Below are positions 6,981 to 14,107 of a stretch of 16,911 nt of DNA, piece by piece; within the stretch, counting starts at the first letter, position 1, and each line of letters starts with the position of its first letter. A program made the translations under genes and the position numbers. Location: the NCBI GenBank assembly GCA_002825515.1, contig PJET01000135.1, forward strand, positions 1 to 16,911. The letters run 5' to 3'. The notes below the pieces were generated by a model. It did no database searches and was not told the origin of the DNA. It was given only the letters and a program-made list of their open reading frames with translations. This DNA comes from Candidatus Thorarchaeota archaeon MP11T_1 (GTDB taxonomy: Archaea > Asgardarchaeota > Thorarchaeia > Thorarchaeales > Thorarchaeaceae).

Positions 6981-7892
6981 GTGGACTCAGAAAAGAAGAG
7001 ATCAGATGAATACTGGATGGGTGTCCGTGATTCATTAAGAATGGTTGATAGTTTCATCAAATGGGCACGTAGAAATGAAGCCCGTGCGAAATCATTAGAT
7101 GATTTCATCCATGATGGACTAGTCGCTGCAGCAAAAAGATGTGAGTCGTGTTTGAAAGATGAACTAGGTCTTTCATTTTCTGATGAAGAAAAAACAACTG
7201 AGGAATTATTAGAACCTGAGCAAGTGCCCTCTGGTTATGAAGTGGACTCATTCCAAGATGATACACATTTTGTAGAGTCTACCGATGATGCATTTGAAGT
7301 CACTCCTGAAGATCTATCACCTGATCCTTCAATTGTACCGATTGAAACTGAAGAAGATTCTATCAGTATTGACGAAGTGGGTCGTCTTGAGGAGGAGAAG
7401 GTTGAAGATATATCGATAGATGGACCGCCTCGCGAATTTTCAACTGATTTCGAGCTAATAGAGCCAACTGAACTAGTTGTAGAACGCGCTCTGGCTAGTG
7501 ATGAGGTTTCTTCAATTTCGGAATCAGAAATAGAGGAAGATACAGCCGAGGATGCCCTCTACAAGCCATCATTTACTTGGTCTGATTATGAGAAAGCTGT
7601 TACTCCTGATAAGAAGGATTTGGAATATTCTGATGACGAAGAAGACATTGTACCTCCAGTACCAGCGGAGATGGACTTTAGAGAAGAACCCTCAGAAACA
7701 GAAAGCATACTAGCACCTCCTGATATTCCTATAGATGATTTCGAACGCAGCTCAATTGATGAGGAGGATACTGATGATTCTGAACAACCTCCAAAAATAG
7801 CAGAACCACCACCTCCACCACCGCCTCCAGATAGTGATGAGGATGAAGAAGAACGAAGACGTCGAGCTCGAAGGCTCTTCTTCGGTGACTAA
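6981..7892 (+). CDS. acidic, largely disordered protein with polyproline and basic C-terminal tip
   Basis: Counting from the GTG at 6981 the protein has 303 residues. GGTG at 6971-6974 is placed six bases before this codon; TTG at 6969 and GTG at 6972 are in-frame alternatives without such a site. Residues 1-70 are likely helical (Trp, Met and Arg-rich, with two cysteines near the end, ESCLKD). The rest, to about residue 275, is dominated by Asp, Glu, Ser and Pro and looks disordered. Eight consecutive prolines (276-283) are followed by an acidic run, then by four arginines and the tip ARRLFFGD. This layout, polyproline then acidic/basic tail, is one that could bind a profilin- or SH3-like partner; Asgard archaea are known to have profilins. 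That is inference. Its stop overlaps the convergent E1 gene by four bases. Confidence 0.75.
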   Translation: MDSEKKRSDEYWMGVRDSLRMVDSFIKWARRNEARAKSLDDFIHDGLVAAAKRCESCLKDELGLSFSDEEKTTEELLEPEQVPSGYEVDSFQDDTHFVESTDDAFEVTPEDLSPDPSIVPIETEEDSISIDEVGRLEEEKVEDISIDGPPREFSTDFELIEPTELVVERALASDEVSSISESEIEEDTAEDALYKPSFTWSDYEKAVTPDKKDLEYSDDEEDIVPPVPAEMDFREEPSETESILAPPDIPIDDFERSSIDEEDTDDSEQPPKIAEPPPPPPPPDSDEDEEERRRRARRLFFGD

Positions 7893-8920
7893 TTATCGTT
7901 TCCTATAATATCTTGGAAAAGGTTGGTCGCTTCTTCAGCAGTTTCAATACCCTTCACAATAATGTTCCCAGCTGGCATGACTGTCACTCGAATAGTATCG
8001 CTAACCTGTACAACCAGAAATCGTTTTCTGCGCTGTATAGAGTATACTGAGTCCAAATTGCTAGCTAAATTATCAAGGTCAAGATTCAGAATCTTTCCTG
8101 GTGAAACATTAAAACTCTGAGAGCAAAGTTGAGTCACTGAAATCTCGCTCTTCTTTTCTACGGGTTTCTTTTGGGGTTGTGAACATACTTCACAATCGGC
8201 TGCTTTACCAATATCGAAGAAATCAATAGCTAATGTACTTGTATCGATTGTCATCAAACGATTTGCGAGATCTGGTGTTCTTCTTAATGCAAGTTTCAAC
8301 GTTTCGTTTACTTCAACTGCTGCAGCAAAAGAGAGTAGTGTAGGGGAAACGCCAACACGTGCACATGTGTTTTCTGGATTATCTTGAGCATCACCCATTA
8401 CACATTGCAAACAACCTGTTTTTCCAGGAATGAATGTAGTAAGGTTTGCGTAATATTCTACAGCACCTGAAAAAACATATGGGATGTTCAATGCCAGACT
8501 TGCTTTATTGACTGCTCTTCGAGCTTTAAATGAGTCCAGTCCATCAACAATTATGTCAACCCCTTTTAGAATATCAATACCATTATCATCCTCTATTGAC
8601 ACGCATATTGGATCGAACTGAACTTCTGGATTCATCAACTCAAGATTCTCAGCTGCTGCTTCAGCCTTAGGTTTACCAATATCACGGGTATTGAATACTG
8701 TCTGCCTTTGTATGTTTGAAAGCTCAACGATATCTCTATCCACAATCCTGATTCTACCAAATCCAATAGCAGTAAGGAGACGAAGAGCTGGACTTCCAAG
8801 TCCTCCTGCTCCAAGCATAGCTACTGTTGTGTTCATGATAGTTTCCATATCGTCTTCTGAAAAATCACGAAGTGCTAGCATTCGTGAATATCTCTCTCGC
8901 TGTTTTTCTGTGAGCTTCAT
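7889..8920 (-). CDS. MoeB/ThiF/UbaA-type E1-like adenylyltransferase with extra C-terminal domain
   Basis: E1-like enzymes adenylate the C-terminal glycine of ubiquitin-fold proteins for sulfur transfer (MoaD, ThiS) or, in archaea, for SAMP conjugation by UbaA. Numbering from the ATG at 8920, the ATP site is GAGGLG (37-42), with D61-x-D63, N69-x-x-R72 and K83, and D126 in VDGLD. Zinc is probably held by C170, C173, C243 and C246, at spacings close to E. coli MoeB (C172, C175, C244, C247). C186 (in NTCARVG) matches the position of the active-site cysteine. A tail of about 97 residues follows, with an alpha/beta look (GNIIVKGIETAEEA near the end), longer than MoeB (249 aa) and unlike a rhodanese domain. 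The frame opens at 8938, but a TATA-like box at 8947-8955 predicts transcription from about 8925, favouring 8920. No modifier gene is nearby. Confidence 0.9.
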   Translation of the reverse strand: MKLTEKQRERYSRMLALRDFSEDDMETIMNTTVAMLGAGGLGSPALRLLTAIGFGRIRIVDRDIVELSNIQRQTVFNTRDIGKPKAEAAAENLELMNPEVQFDPICVSIEDDNGIDILKGVDIIVDGLDSFKARRAVNKASLALNIPYVFSGAVEYYANLTTFIPGKTGCLQCVMGDAQDNPENTCARVGVSPTLLSFAAAVEVNETLKLALRRTPDLANRLMTIDTSTLAIDFFDIGKAADCEVCSQPQKKPVEKKSEISVTQLCSQSFNVSPGKILNLDLDNLASNLDSVYSIQRRKRFLVVQVSDTIRVTVMPAGNIIVKGIETAEEATNLFQDIIGNDN

Positions 8921-8946
8921 ACCTCGGAATATGAACACGGGGACTC

Positions 8947-8955
8947 ACTTAAAAC
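8947..8955. promoter_or_regulatory. shared symmetric TATA-like box for divergent genes
   Basis: The core contains the palindrome TTAA within ACTTAAAAC, in the 59-base gap between the E1 gene (from 8920) and the DUF362 gene (from 8980). Measured from its centre, 26-27 bases in each direction fall at about 8978 and 8925, i.e. within a few bases of each start codon. Both transcripts would be almost leaderless. Confidence 0.5.
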
Positions 8956-8979
8956 CTTGGACATAACAGATTTGCAATC

Positions 8980-9804
8980 ATGACATTAAATTCTGAGGTA
9001 GCAATTGGTGTCAGACGAACTCCTCAAGAATCATTAAGATCAGCTCTCTCCAGATTGAATGAACCAATAGTTCGTCCTAAGAACGTGCAAAGAGTTGTTA
9101 TCAAGCCCTCAATCTATGATCCTGATTTGCCTGGGAATACAGATGTTAATGTTGTTCAATCAGTAATTCAGATGTTTCGTTCAATAGGACCAATAAGTGT
9201 AGTAGAGAGTGACACTCCCCTGAGGACTGCAGAGGAAGCGTTTGCCAGATGTGGTTATCTAGATCTTGAGAGTGAAGGAGTATCGCTGCTTAATCTCTCT
9301 GATTCAGAGATGACTCAAGTTAAATTTGCAGGGAATTTCTTTCAAGATCGAAAAATGCCACGTATCCTACATGACAATATTTTCCTGATCAATGTTGCTA
9401 CATTAAAAGCAGAACCTGAAATTTGCACAGTTGGCGCAGGTATTAAGAACTTGTTCGGTCTTCTACCTGAAATGGACAAAAGCATATACCATTCATCAAT
9501 AGACCAAGTCTTGCTGGACTTACTAGAAGCATACAAACCAAATCTTACAGTGATTGATTTAACAGAGGTAGTAATCGGATTGCGAACTGAAGGTCGGACA
9601 GTACAAATAGGAGGGGTTGTAGTCGGAATAGACCCTGTTGCAGTCGATTCATTTTGTTCAAGTCTACTTGGAATGGATCCGTTGAAAGTAGATTATCTTA
9701 GAATTGCCAACAGTCTTGGAATAGGTGAAGCTCTGCCTGACAGGATTTTGGTCAGAGGCACAGAACATCAGAAAGAAGAACTAGCACGAATTCTCAATAA
9801 ATAG
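8980..9804 (+). CDS. DUF362 domain protein
   Basis: The 274-residue protein has the layout of DUF362: an N-terminal strand and loop (VVIKPSIYDP) followed by a Val-Val-Gln-Ser helix and VESD strand (near 70-80); a middle segment LINVATLKAEPEICTVGAGIKNLFG (about 136-160) which corresponds to the family's 'lpvlKtH...vTgaiKNl.G' region; and a C-terminal part with VIDLTEVVIGLRTEGR and IDPVAVDSF, matching the 'D...a.G..pG.g..DPVA.D' stretch. Some DUF362 proteins carry ferredoxin clusters; here no CX2CX2C cluster is seen. Function is not established for the family; links to iron-sulfur or methyl-transfer chemistry are only reported by association. The ATG at 8980 fits the TATA-like box at 8947-8955. 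It is followed 97 bases later by an aminotransferase gene on the same strand. Confidence 0.85.
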   Translation: MTLNSEVAIGVRRTPQESLRSALSRLNEPIVRPKNVQRVVIKPSIYDPDLPGNTDVNVVQSVIQMFRSIGPISVVESDTPLRTAEEAFARCGYLDLESEGVSLLNLSDSEMTQVKFAGNFFQDRKMPRILHDNIFLINVATLKAEPEICTVGAGIKNLFGLLPEMDKSIYHSSIDQVLLDLLEAYKPNLTVIDLTEVVIGLRTEGRTVQIGGVVVGIDPVAVDSFCSSLLGMDPLKVDYLRIANSLGIGEALPDRILVRGTEHQKEELARILNK

Positions 9805-9901
9805 TTCATTAGGAAAGACTTTATCATTATGTAAAAAACAGCGATTAGACCTCAAAGGCACTTTCATTGATGTCTACAATTTGTAAACTGTGGTGCTTCA
9901 T

Positions 9902-11068
9902 ATGGATTGGACATCTCATACAATGGAACGGATTCCCGCTTCTGGTACACTCAAGATGTTTGAATTAGCAAAACGATTAGAAGCTGAAGGTAGACGTATC
10001 TATCATTTTGATATAGGTCAACCAGATTTCCCAACTCCTGATAATATAGTTGCTGCTGGGATTGAAGCTCTAAAACATGGCTTTACTCGCTACACTCCCG
10101 CAAGAGGCATACCACCTCTCCTTGATGGTATTGAAACACATTATGCTAATCGTGGAATCAATATCGACGGTTCAAAAAATGTCATAGTGACACCAGGTGC
10201 AAAGATGGCACTCTTTCAAGGATTTCTTAGTACAATTGATGCAGCAGATGATGTACTACTACTCTCTCCAGCTTGGCCAACTTATCGAGTTATGATAAGA
10301 ACTGTTGGTGCCAAACCTGTTGATGTCACTACATTTCCCGGATATGTGCTTGATGAAGAAGAACTCAAAAACGCTTGCTCGAAATCTGTAACAGCTCTTG
10401 TGATTAATACGCCAAATAACCCAACTGGTGGTGTTCTCGAGAAGGATCACTTGAAACTAATTCATGATCTCTCAATCGACCATGACTTTGTTGTCTTTTC
10501 TGATGAAATCTATGAGATGCTAGTCTATGATGGATTTAAACAAACTTCTATGTTGGAAATTGACACGAATATGGATCACACCTTGGTTATCAATGGGTTT
10601 TCTAAGACATATTCGATGACTGGATGGCGGCTAGGATTTGCTGTAGGAAATGAGGAAACTATCAATAATATGATTCGTATACAACAGAACACAACCTCTT
10701 GCGCTACATCTTTCGTTCAATATGCTGGCTCTGAAGCACTCAAGGGCGATCAGAATTCAGTCAAAAAAATGACTACCGAATATCAAAAGCGTCGTGATAC
10801 AATCACGAGCATTTTCTGTAAAATGCCTGGTGTCCAGTGTGTAAATCCAAAAGGTGCATTTTACGTATTTCCAGACTTTTCGACTTATGGTCTTAGTAGC
10901 AACACTCTTGCAGAGTTGATACTCATGAAAGTCGGCATCACGTCAACTCCAGGAATATCATTTGGGAAGAATTATGATAATCACCTTCGCTTTTCTTACG
11001 CTACCGAGCTATCTGAGATTAAAGAAGGCCTTGGTAAACTTTCAGAGTTTCTTCTCTCATTAATCTAG
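9902..11068 (+). CDS. class I pyridoxal-phosphate aminotransferase (AspC-like subgroup)
   Basis: The 388-residue enzyme is full length for fold-type I aminotransferases. These move the amino group of an amino acid to a keto acid using pyridoxal phosphate. Visible catalytic residues: K235 in INGFSKTYSMTGWRLGF, which forms the Schiff base; D201 in FSDEIYEM, which contacts the pyridine nitrogen; N173 in TPNNPTG; and R363 in LRFSYA, which holds the substrate carboxylate. DIGQPDF near residue 40 is the substrate/phosphate entry motif typical of the archaeal and bacterial AspB/alanine-type subgroup. Amino-acid specificity cannot be read. GTG codons at 9890 and 9893 would allow a four-residue longer protein, but GTGGTG makes a better ribosome site for ATG 9902. 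Neighbours are DUF362 and YkgJ-type genes on the same strand. Confidence 0.9.
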   Translation: MDWTSHTMERIPASGTLKMFELAKRLEAEGRRIYHFDIGQPDFPTPDNIVAAGIEALKHGFTRYTPARGIPPLLDGIETHYANRGINIDGSKNVIVTPGAKMALFQGFLSTIDAADDVLLLSPAWPTYRVMIRTVGAKPVDVTTFPGYVLDEEELKNACSKSVTALVINTPNNPTGGVLEKDHLKLIHDLSIDHDFVVFSDEIYEMLVYDGFKQTSMLEIDTNMDHTLVINGFSKTYSMTGWRLGFAVGNEETINNMIRIQQNTTSCATSFVQYAGSEALKGDQNSVKKMTTEYQKRRDTITSIFCKMPGVQCVNPKGAFYVFPDFSTYGLSSNTLAELILMKVGITSTPGISFGKNYDNHLRFSYATELSEIKEGLGKLSEFLLSLI

Positions 11069-11107
11069 ACCTAGTGAGTTGCAATTATTCATCGTGGGGA
11101 TTATCCT

Positions 11108-11686
11108 GTGAAATCTAAGAGTGAACGAATCAAGTTCGAATGCACAAAATGCGGTGCATGCTGTCGAGAAGATTTGTTATTAGTCACTGTTACCGGACAT
11201 GATATAGCTAGGCTTTCAGCGGGTTTAGGTTTAGAACCAAATGAAGTGATCAAAGCTCTTGATTTCTATTTAGTATCAGGTACAATCTTGCCCAAGGGTC
11301 TTCGAGATGTTCCAGCTCTGAATACTGAGAAAGGGCGCGCATATGTCGCCCTGAAAAAGATGGAGAACGGAGATTGCATTTTCCTAAAGGACAATCTCTG
11401 CATGATACATCCCATTCGACCAGTAGTATGCATGTCGTTCCCATTTGTTTTTGAGAATAATGGTGTTGATACAAAATGGGGACTTAGCGCCCTCCGAGAA
11501 ATTTGTCCTGGATTAGATAGCGGGCCTGAGATCAGTATCTCGGACTTAAGAGAGCTTGCTGCCATGGTATTAGAGGACCTTTCATTGTTTAATGAATTTG
11601 CAGAGGAATGGAATACAGAACATAAGAAACCAACAGCATATCAATTAGTGGAAACAATTCTCTCTGATGCCCGATTCACAGTATGA
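11108..11686 (+). CDS. YkgJ-type cysteine-cluster protein
   Basis: The protein has 192 residues and the YkgJ/FliB-like signature described as a zinc- or iron-chelating domain. The N-terminal cluster is C12-x2-C15-x2-C18-C19. A second set, C90, C98 and C108, sits in GDCIFLKDNLCMIHPIRPVVCMSFPF, where the family expects 'C.fL.....C.IY..RP..CR.fP'. A further C133 lies in REICPGL. In this copy Met replaces the usual Arg after C108. The family's role is unclear; it is often suggested to be metal binding or methylation related. The start is GTG at 11108, with GGGG about eight bases upstream. The gene follows the aminotransferase after 39 bases. Its stop lies five bases from the stop of the oppositely oriented six-cysteine gene. 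Confidence 0.88.
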   Translation: MKSKSERIKFECTKCGACCREDLLLVTVTGHDIARLSAGLGLEPNEVIKALDFYLVSGTILPKGLRDVPALNTEKGRAYVALKKMENGDCIFLKDNLCMIHPIRPVVCMSFPFVFENNGVDTKWGLSALREICPGLDSGPEISISDLRELAAMVLEDLSLFNEFAEEWNTEHKKPTAYQLVETILSDARFTV

Positions 11687-11691
11687 ACTAG

Positions 11692-12684
11692 CTAGAGCTT
11701 GGTCAAAATCTGCAAGATATTTCCAAAATTATGTTCAATAGTTCTACTCTTTTCACTATACCCTGCAAGTACTTCCAGTCTCTGGTCTCTTTCCGTCAGT
11801 TTACAAAACCGTTTGGATCTAATCTCAGAATGAATTCTATTATTAAGTTCAATTATCTCGTCAGAGGTCTTCAGAACATATTGAAGCATCTTAATGAGTA
11901 TGTTGAACTGATTGATATCTCTTAGCTGAAGTGTCTGACTATAGAACTGGAATTCTAATCTAGCTAGTCTTTCTCTCATGGCAACTAAATCACGTATCCA
12001 TAGTTCAGATCCTTCCTCCTCAAGTTCCTGCCCAAGTCGTGACCAATAGCTTTGTTGATCAAGGAGCTGTACCAAATAATTGCGCAGAAATTGGAAATGA
12101 TCGACACCATCCTCAATGTCATCTTCTGTCCCAATAGGTTCCATCATCTGATCCGTTTGACTATGTTTGACTGCAATCATGAGTGAAAACTTGTCCACGT
12201 ATTTCTTCACTTCTTCAGTTTTTTCTTTCTCTGTAAGAAGATCAGTAAAAGTGTCCCCAAGTGTCAAGATGAATTTGTAAAGGCATTCACTACAAATTTC
12301 TGCACTACTTGTGATTTCCTTTGTCGACAGAAACTGCATTGCATCCTCTAGATCATCTCCTGGCACGTCCTTACCATGAATTCTCAAAATCCATCCTTGT
12401 GAAATACAATAGACCCTATTATCTGGATAGTTGATGTAAATTGCTGCATAACAAACATTCCCCTCGGTCGCACGTTCTTCCTCCATGCTATCCTTATCAT
12501 AGTGGAATGAGAAAATAGACGGGTCTATCTCAATTGCTTCAATCTCAAGAACGCTATCATCATTTACGCAAAGCCGTTCATCGCCGAATACTTTGTAGAC
12601 CGGGCACCCCCTAACGAGCTTGATGGTTGATTTTTGTTCTTGATTACCCGTGCCTAACAAAGTCTTCTTCTCCGAATTAAACAA
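11692..12684 (-). CDS. unrecognised six-cysteine protein, copy A of a tandem pair
   Basis: This 330-residue protein is a clear paralogue of the gene at 12745-13728. The shared core begins with VRGCPVYKVFG (24-34) and keeps six cysteines: C27, C39, C78, C93, and C131-x2-C134 (in EICSECLYKF). After the last pair the order is again the same: a helix with Thr-Leu-Gly, Leu-Thr-Glu/Asp-Lys/Arg-Glu, an Ala-Val helix, then about 190 residues of predicted helix with a Leu-Ala-Arg-Leu-Glu segment. The six-cysteine region could bind zinc or an iron-sulfur cluster; the helical half could be a dimer or partner surface. Start is TTG at 12684, the first usable codon after an in-frame stop at 12700-12702; the TTG is not certain. 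It lies 60 bases behind its paralogue, behind a dyad at 12738-12755. The family is not one I recognise. Confidence 0.8.
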   Translation of the reverse strand: MFNSEKKTLLGTGNQEQKSTIKLVRGCPVYKVFGDERLCVNDDSVLEIEAIEIDPSIFSFHYDKDSMEEERATEGNVCYAAIYINYPDNRVYCISQGWILRIHGKDVPGDDLEDAMQFLSTKEITSSAEICSECLYKFILTLGDTFTDLLTEKEKTEEVKKYVDKFSLMIAVKHSQTDQMMEPIGTEDDIEDGVDHFQFLRNYLVQLLDQQSYWSRLGQELEEEGSELWIRDLVAMRERLARLEFQFYSQTLQLRDINQFNILIKMLQYVLKTSDEIIELNNRIHSEIRSKRFCKLTERDQRLEVLAGYSEKSRTIEHNFGNILQILTKL

Positions 12685-12737
12685 ACATTTGCATAGCGCT
12701 CAATGAACATTATCTGATTAAATCTGGTGGCCATTTA

Positions 12738-12755
12738 GTACTTATTATGTAGTAC
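12738..12755 (-). promoter_or_regulatory. dyad GTACT-N8-AGTAC ahead of the second six-cysteine gene
   Basis: GTACT (12738-12742) and AGTAC (12751-12755) are perfect inverted half-sites separated by eight bases. The site overlaps the last codons of copy B and lies 54 bases upstream of the start of copy A. It has the same length and spacing as the dyad in the ribbon-helix-helix promoter at 14008-14025, and 11 of 18 positions agree when read on the plus strand. This suggests a common repressor. Confidence 0.45.
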
Positions 12756-13728
12756 GTGTATCTATCCTGTGAAGTGCAGATACAAGATTACTAAACTTGT
12801 ACTCGGTTGTCTTTCTTTCCTCAGAATACTTGGAGAGCATTTCCTTAATTTTATCTGGTAAAGCATTACGTTCGGTTAGAGTATTCGTTAGCTCACGAAT
12901 TGTATTGTTGACAGTAATGACCTTTTCAGAAACTCCCACCATGAACCGAAGTGAGCTAAGTGGATCTGTTTCATTACTTGGGTCATCAAGAGATAAGACC
13001 TGAAATATGAAGACTGATTCTAGACGAGCGAGAGTACTATATGCTTCTATCAACTCAATCAGTTCTTTTTCTGCTTCTACTTTTTTCAAATTAAGAATCA
13101 TCGATGCCCAGTGTGATCTACTTCTATTTATCTCCCTCAGATACTTCCATAGATAGTCATTGAACTCTGAAGATGTTTCATCAGTTTTATAATTACTTAG
13201 CTGTACTGCCATATTCATTGCTAACTCACGAACATAGGTAGCAATAATCTCTTCTCGTTCCCTATCTGTCAGGAAATCATTAGAACTCTCACCTAAAGTT
13301 ATGAGATACCGATATAGGCAGTCCGAACAGAGTACACCATCTCTGCTTTTTTCAGTAGATGTAACGAATTGTAATGCACTATCGATCTCAGATACTTTGA
13401 CATCTTTTTTATTTATACAAATTCGTTGATTCTGACTTACACAATAACAAAATCCTTCATCTCTATCCAGGAATATCACAAGATAGCACATACTCTTGTT
13501 GTTGCTCTGAAAAGCATCCAGTTGATCTTTTGATTCTAATTTAACAAAGAAACTTGGGTCAACTGAGATTGCATTTATTGGCAAAACACTATCACTGTTT
13601 AAACAGACTTTTTCCTCACCGAATTCTCGGTAGCACGGGCAGCCTCTCACAAGATTACCTTGTTCATCTGAGAGCATACTTGGGTCTGCGTTCAAACGAG
13701 CGGCCTCTGGACAATTCTTATGACTCAA
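12745..13728 (-). CDS. unrecognised six-cysteine protein, copy B of a tandem pair
   Basis: This 327-residue protein is colinear with copy A. Its conserved cysteines are C30, C42, C81, C96 and C134-x2-C137. It also has four extra cysteines not in A: C6 (in NCPEAARL), C32, C94 and C104. After residue 140 the helical half follows A in order, including a Tyr-Arg-Tyr-Leu/Thr-Leu-Gly helix, Leu-Thr-Asp-Arg-Glu, and a Leu-Ala-Arg-Leu-Glu helix near the middle. The translation frame opens at TTG 13728 directly after an in-frame TAG, with GGTGGG about 12 bases before the TTG; M18 (ATG) is an alternative start. A hairpin dyad at 13769-13793 sits upstream. It is preceded by a ribbon-helix-helix gene on the same strand 122 bases away. 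Function is unknown; a redox or metal role for the cysteine domain is a guess. Confidence 0.8.
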   Translation of the reverse strand: MSHKNCPEAARLNADPSMLSDEQGNLVRGCPCYREFGEEKVCLNSDSVLPINAISVDPSFFVKLESKDQLDAFQSNNKSMCYLVIFLDRDEGFCYCVSQNQRICINKKDVKVSEIDSALQFVTSTEKSRDGVLCSDCLYRYLITLGESSNDFLTDREREEIIATYVRELAMNMAVQLSNYKTDETSSEFNDYLWKYLREINRSRSHWASMILNLKKVEAEKELIELIEAYSTLARLESVFIFQVLSLDDPSNETDPLSSLRFMVGVSEKVITVNNTIRELTNTLTERNALPDKIKEMLSKYSEERKTTEYKFSNLVSALHRIDTRTT

Positions 13729-13768
13729 CTAAATGTGCATCCCACCCCGGCAGTGGTGGCAATTCAAT

Positions 13769-13793
13769 AATGCTTCGAACCTAAGTTCGCATT
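13769..13793 (-). promoter_or_regulatory. dyad upstream of copy B, candidate operator
   Basis: CGAAC (13776-13780), four bases, and GTTCG (13785-13789) form a perfect inverted repeat. AATG (13769-13772) and CATT (13790-13793) extend it with a three-base bulge. Read on the minus strand it sits just upstream of an A/T-rich stretch (13762-13770) that could act as a TATA box for copy B. Confidence 0.45.
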
Positions 13794-13825
13794 TGAATGA
13801 ATCTAGGATGTTCGGAAAAAGAACG

Positions 13826-13865
13826 GAGCTTGTGGGGCTCCATTATGAAATCAACCCCACAGCTC
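13826..13865 (-). terminator. hairpin at the end of the ribbon-helix-helix gene
   Basis: GAGC-T-TGTGGGG (13826-13837) and CCCCACA-GCTC (13855-13865) pair over 11 bp with a one-base bulge and a 17-base loop that contains the stop codon. On the minus strand it is followed a few bases later by a five-T tract. The 5' arm is coding sequence, so part of the pairing may be chance. It is a fair candidate for ending the regulator's transcript. Confidence 0.45.
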
Positions 13866-13991
13866 TCTTTTCAGTAGGTCACGAATTGCAATTCGGATGG
13901 CTTCGGATCTATTTGGATAGAGATTACTCTCAACGAGCTTCTCAAGTCCATCAACATATGTTTCCGGAATATGTAAGGTCACGAGCTTCAT
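13851..13991 (-). CDS. 46-residue ribbon-helix-helix (CopG-type) regulator
   Basis: The protein starts at the ATG at 13991, not at the open upstream codon at 14063: AGGTGA stands eight bases before 13991, and a TATA-like box lies at 14027-14034. The 46 residues are a minimal ribbon-helix-helix domain. KLVTLHIPE (2-10) is the DNA-contacting beta strand, YVDGLEKLVE (12-21) is helix A, YPNRSEAIRIAIRDLLKREL (25-44) is the turn and helix B, with NRSEAIR being the characteristic family motif. There is no metal- or ligand-binding domain like that of NikR. It should work as a dimer on palindromic DNA. It is divergent from the acyl-CoA synthetase gene and upstream of the two six-cysteine genes on its own strand; dyads at 14008-14025 and 12738-12755 are candidate operators. 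Confidence 0.88.
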   Translation of the reverse strand: MKLVTLHIPETYVDGLEKLVESNLYPNRSEAIRIAIRDLLKRELWG

Positions 13992-14007
13992 CTCGGTATT
14001 CACCTGA

Positions 14008-14025
14008 GTATGTTCTCTGTCATAC
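14008..14025 (-). promoter_or_regulatory. dyad GTATG-N8-CATAC in the ribbon-helix-helix promoter
   Basis: Perfect 5-bp inverted half-sites are separated by eight bases and lie between the TATA-like sequence CATATTCA on the minus strand (14027-14034) and the likely transcription start near 14004. A repressor bound here would block its own promoter, as many ribbon-helix-helix proteins do. Confidence 0.5.
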
Positions 14026-14107
14026 CTGAATATGATTGTGTGTAATACTAAGTCGATATTCAATTTGGTTTATGAACAGGCTATTTTTTTGGGTCAAAAG
14101 AGACATC

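Noticed and set aside
6799..7035. Minus-strand frame rich in phenylalanine
   Set aside because: It is the complement of the lysine-rich tail of the GTPase-like gene, so the composition is a shadow.
12739..12754. TACT-N8-AGTA as a TrmB-type 'TM box'
   Set aside because: The described box has a three-base spacer, and the adjacent regulator is a ribbon-helix-helix protein, so the wider GTACT dyad is the better reading.
13741..13800. tRNA-like look: GGTTCGAA on the minus strand near a G/C-rich stretch
   Set aside because: No acceptor stem or anticodon arm can be drawn around it; the GTTCG is explained as one half of a dyad.
13851..14063. 70-residue version of the ribbon-helix-helix protein
   Set aside because: The first 24 residues do not look like part of the fold, overlap the predicted promoter, and the AGGTGA site points to the ATG at 13991.
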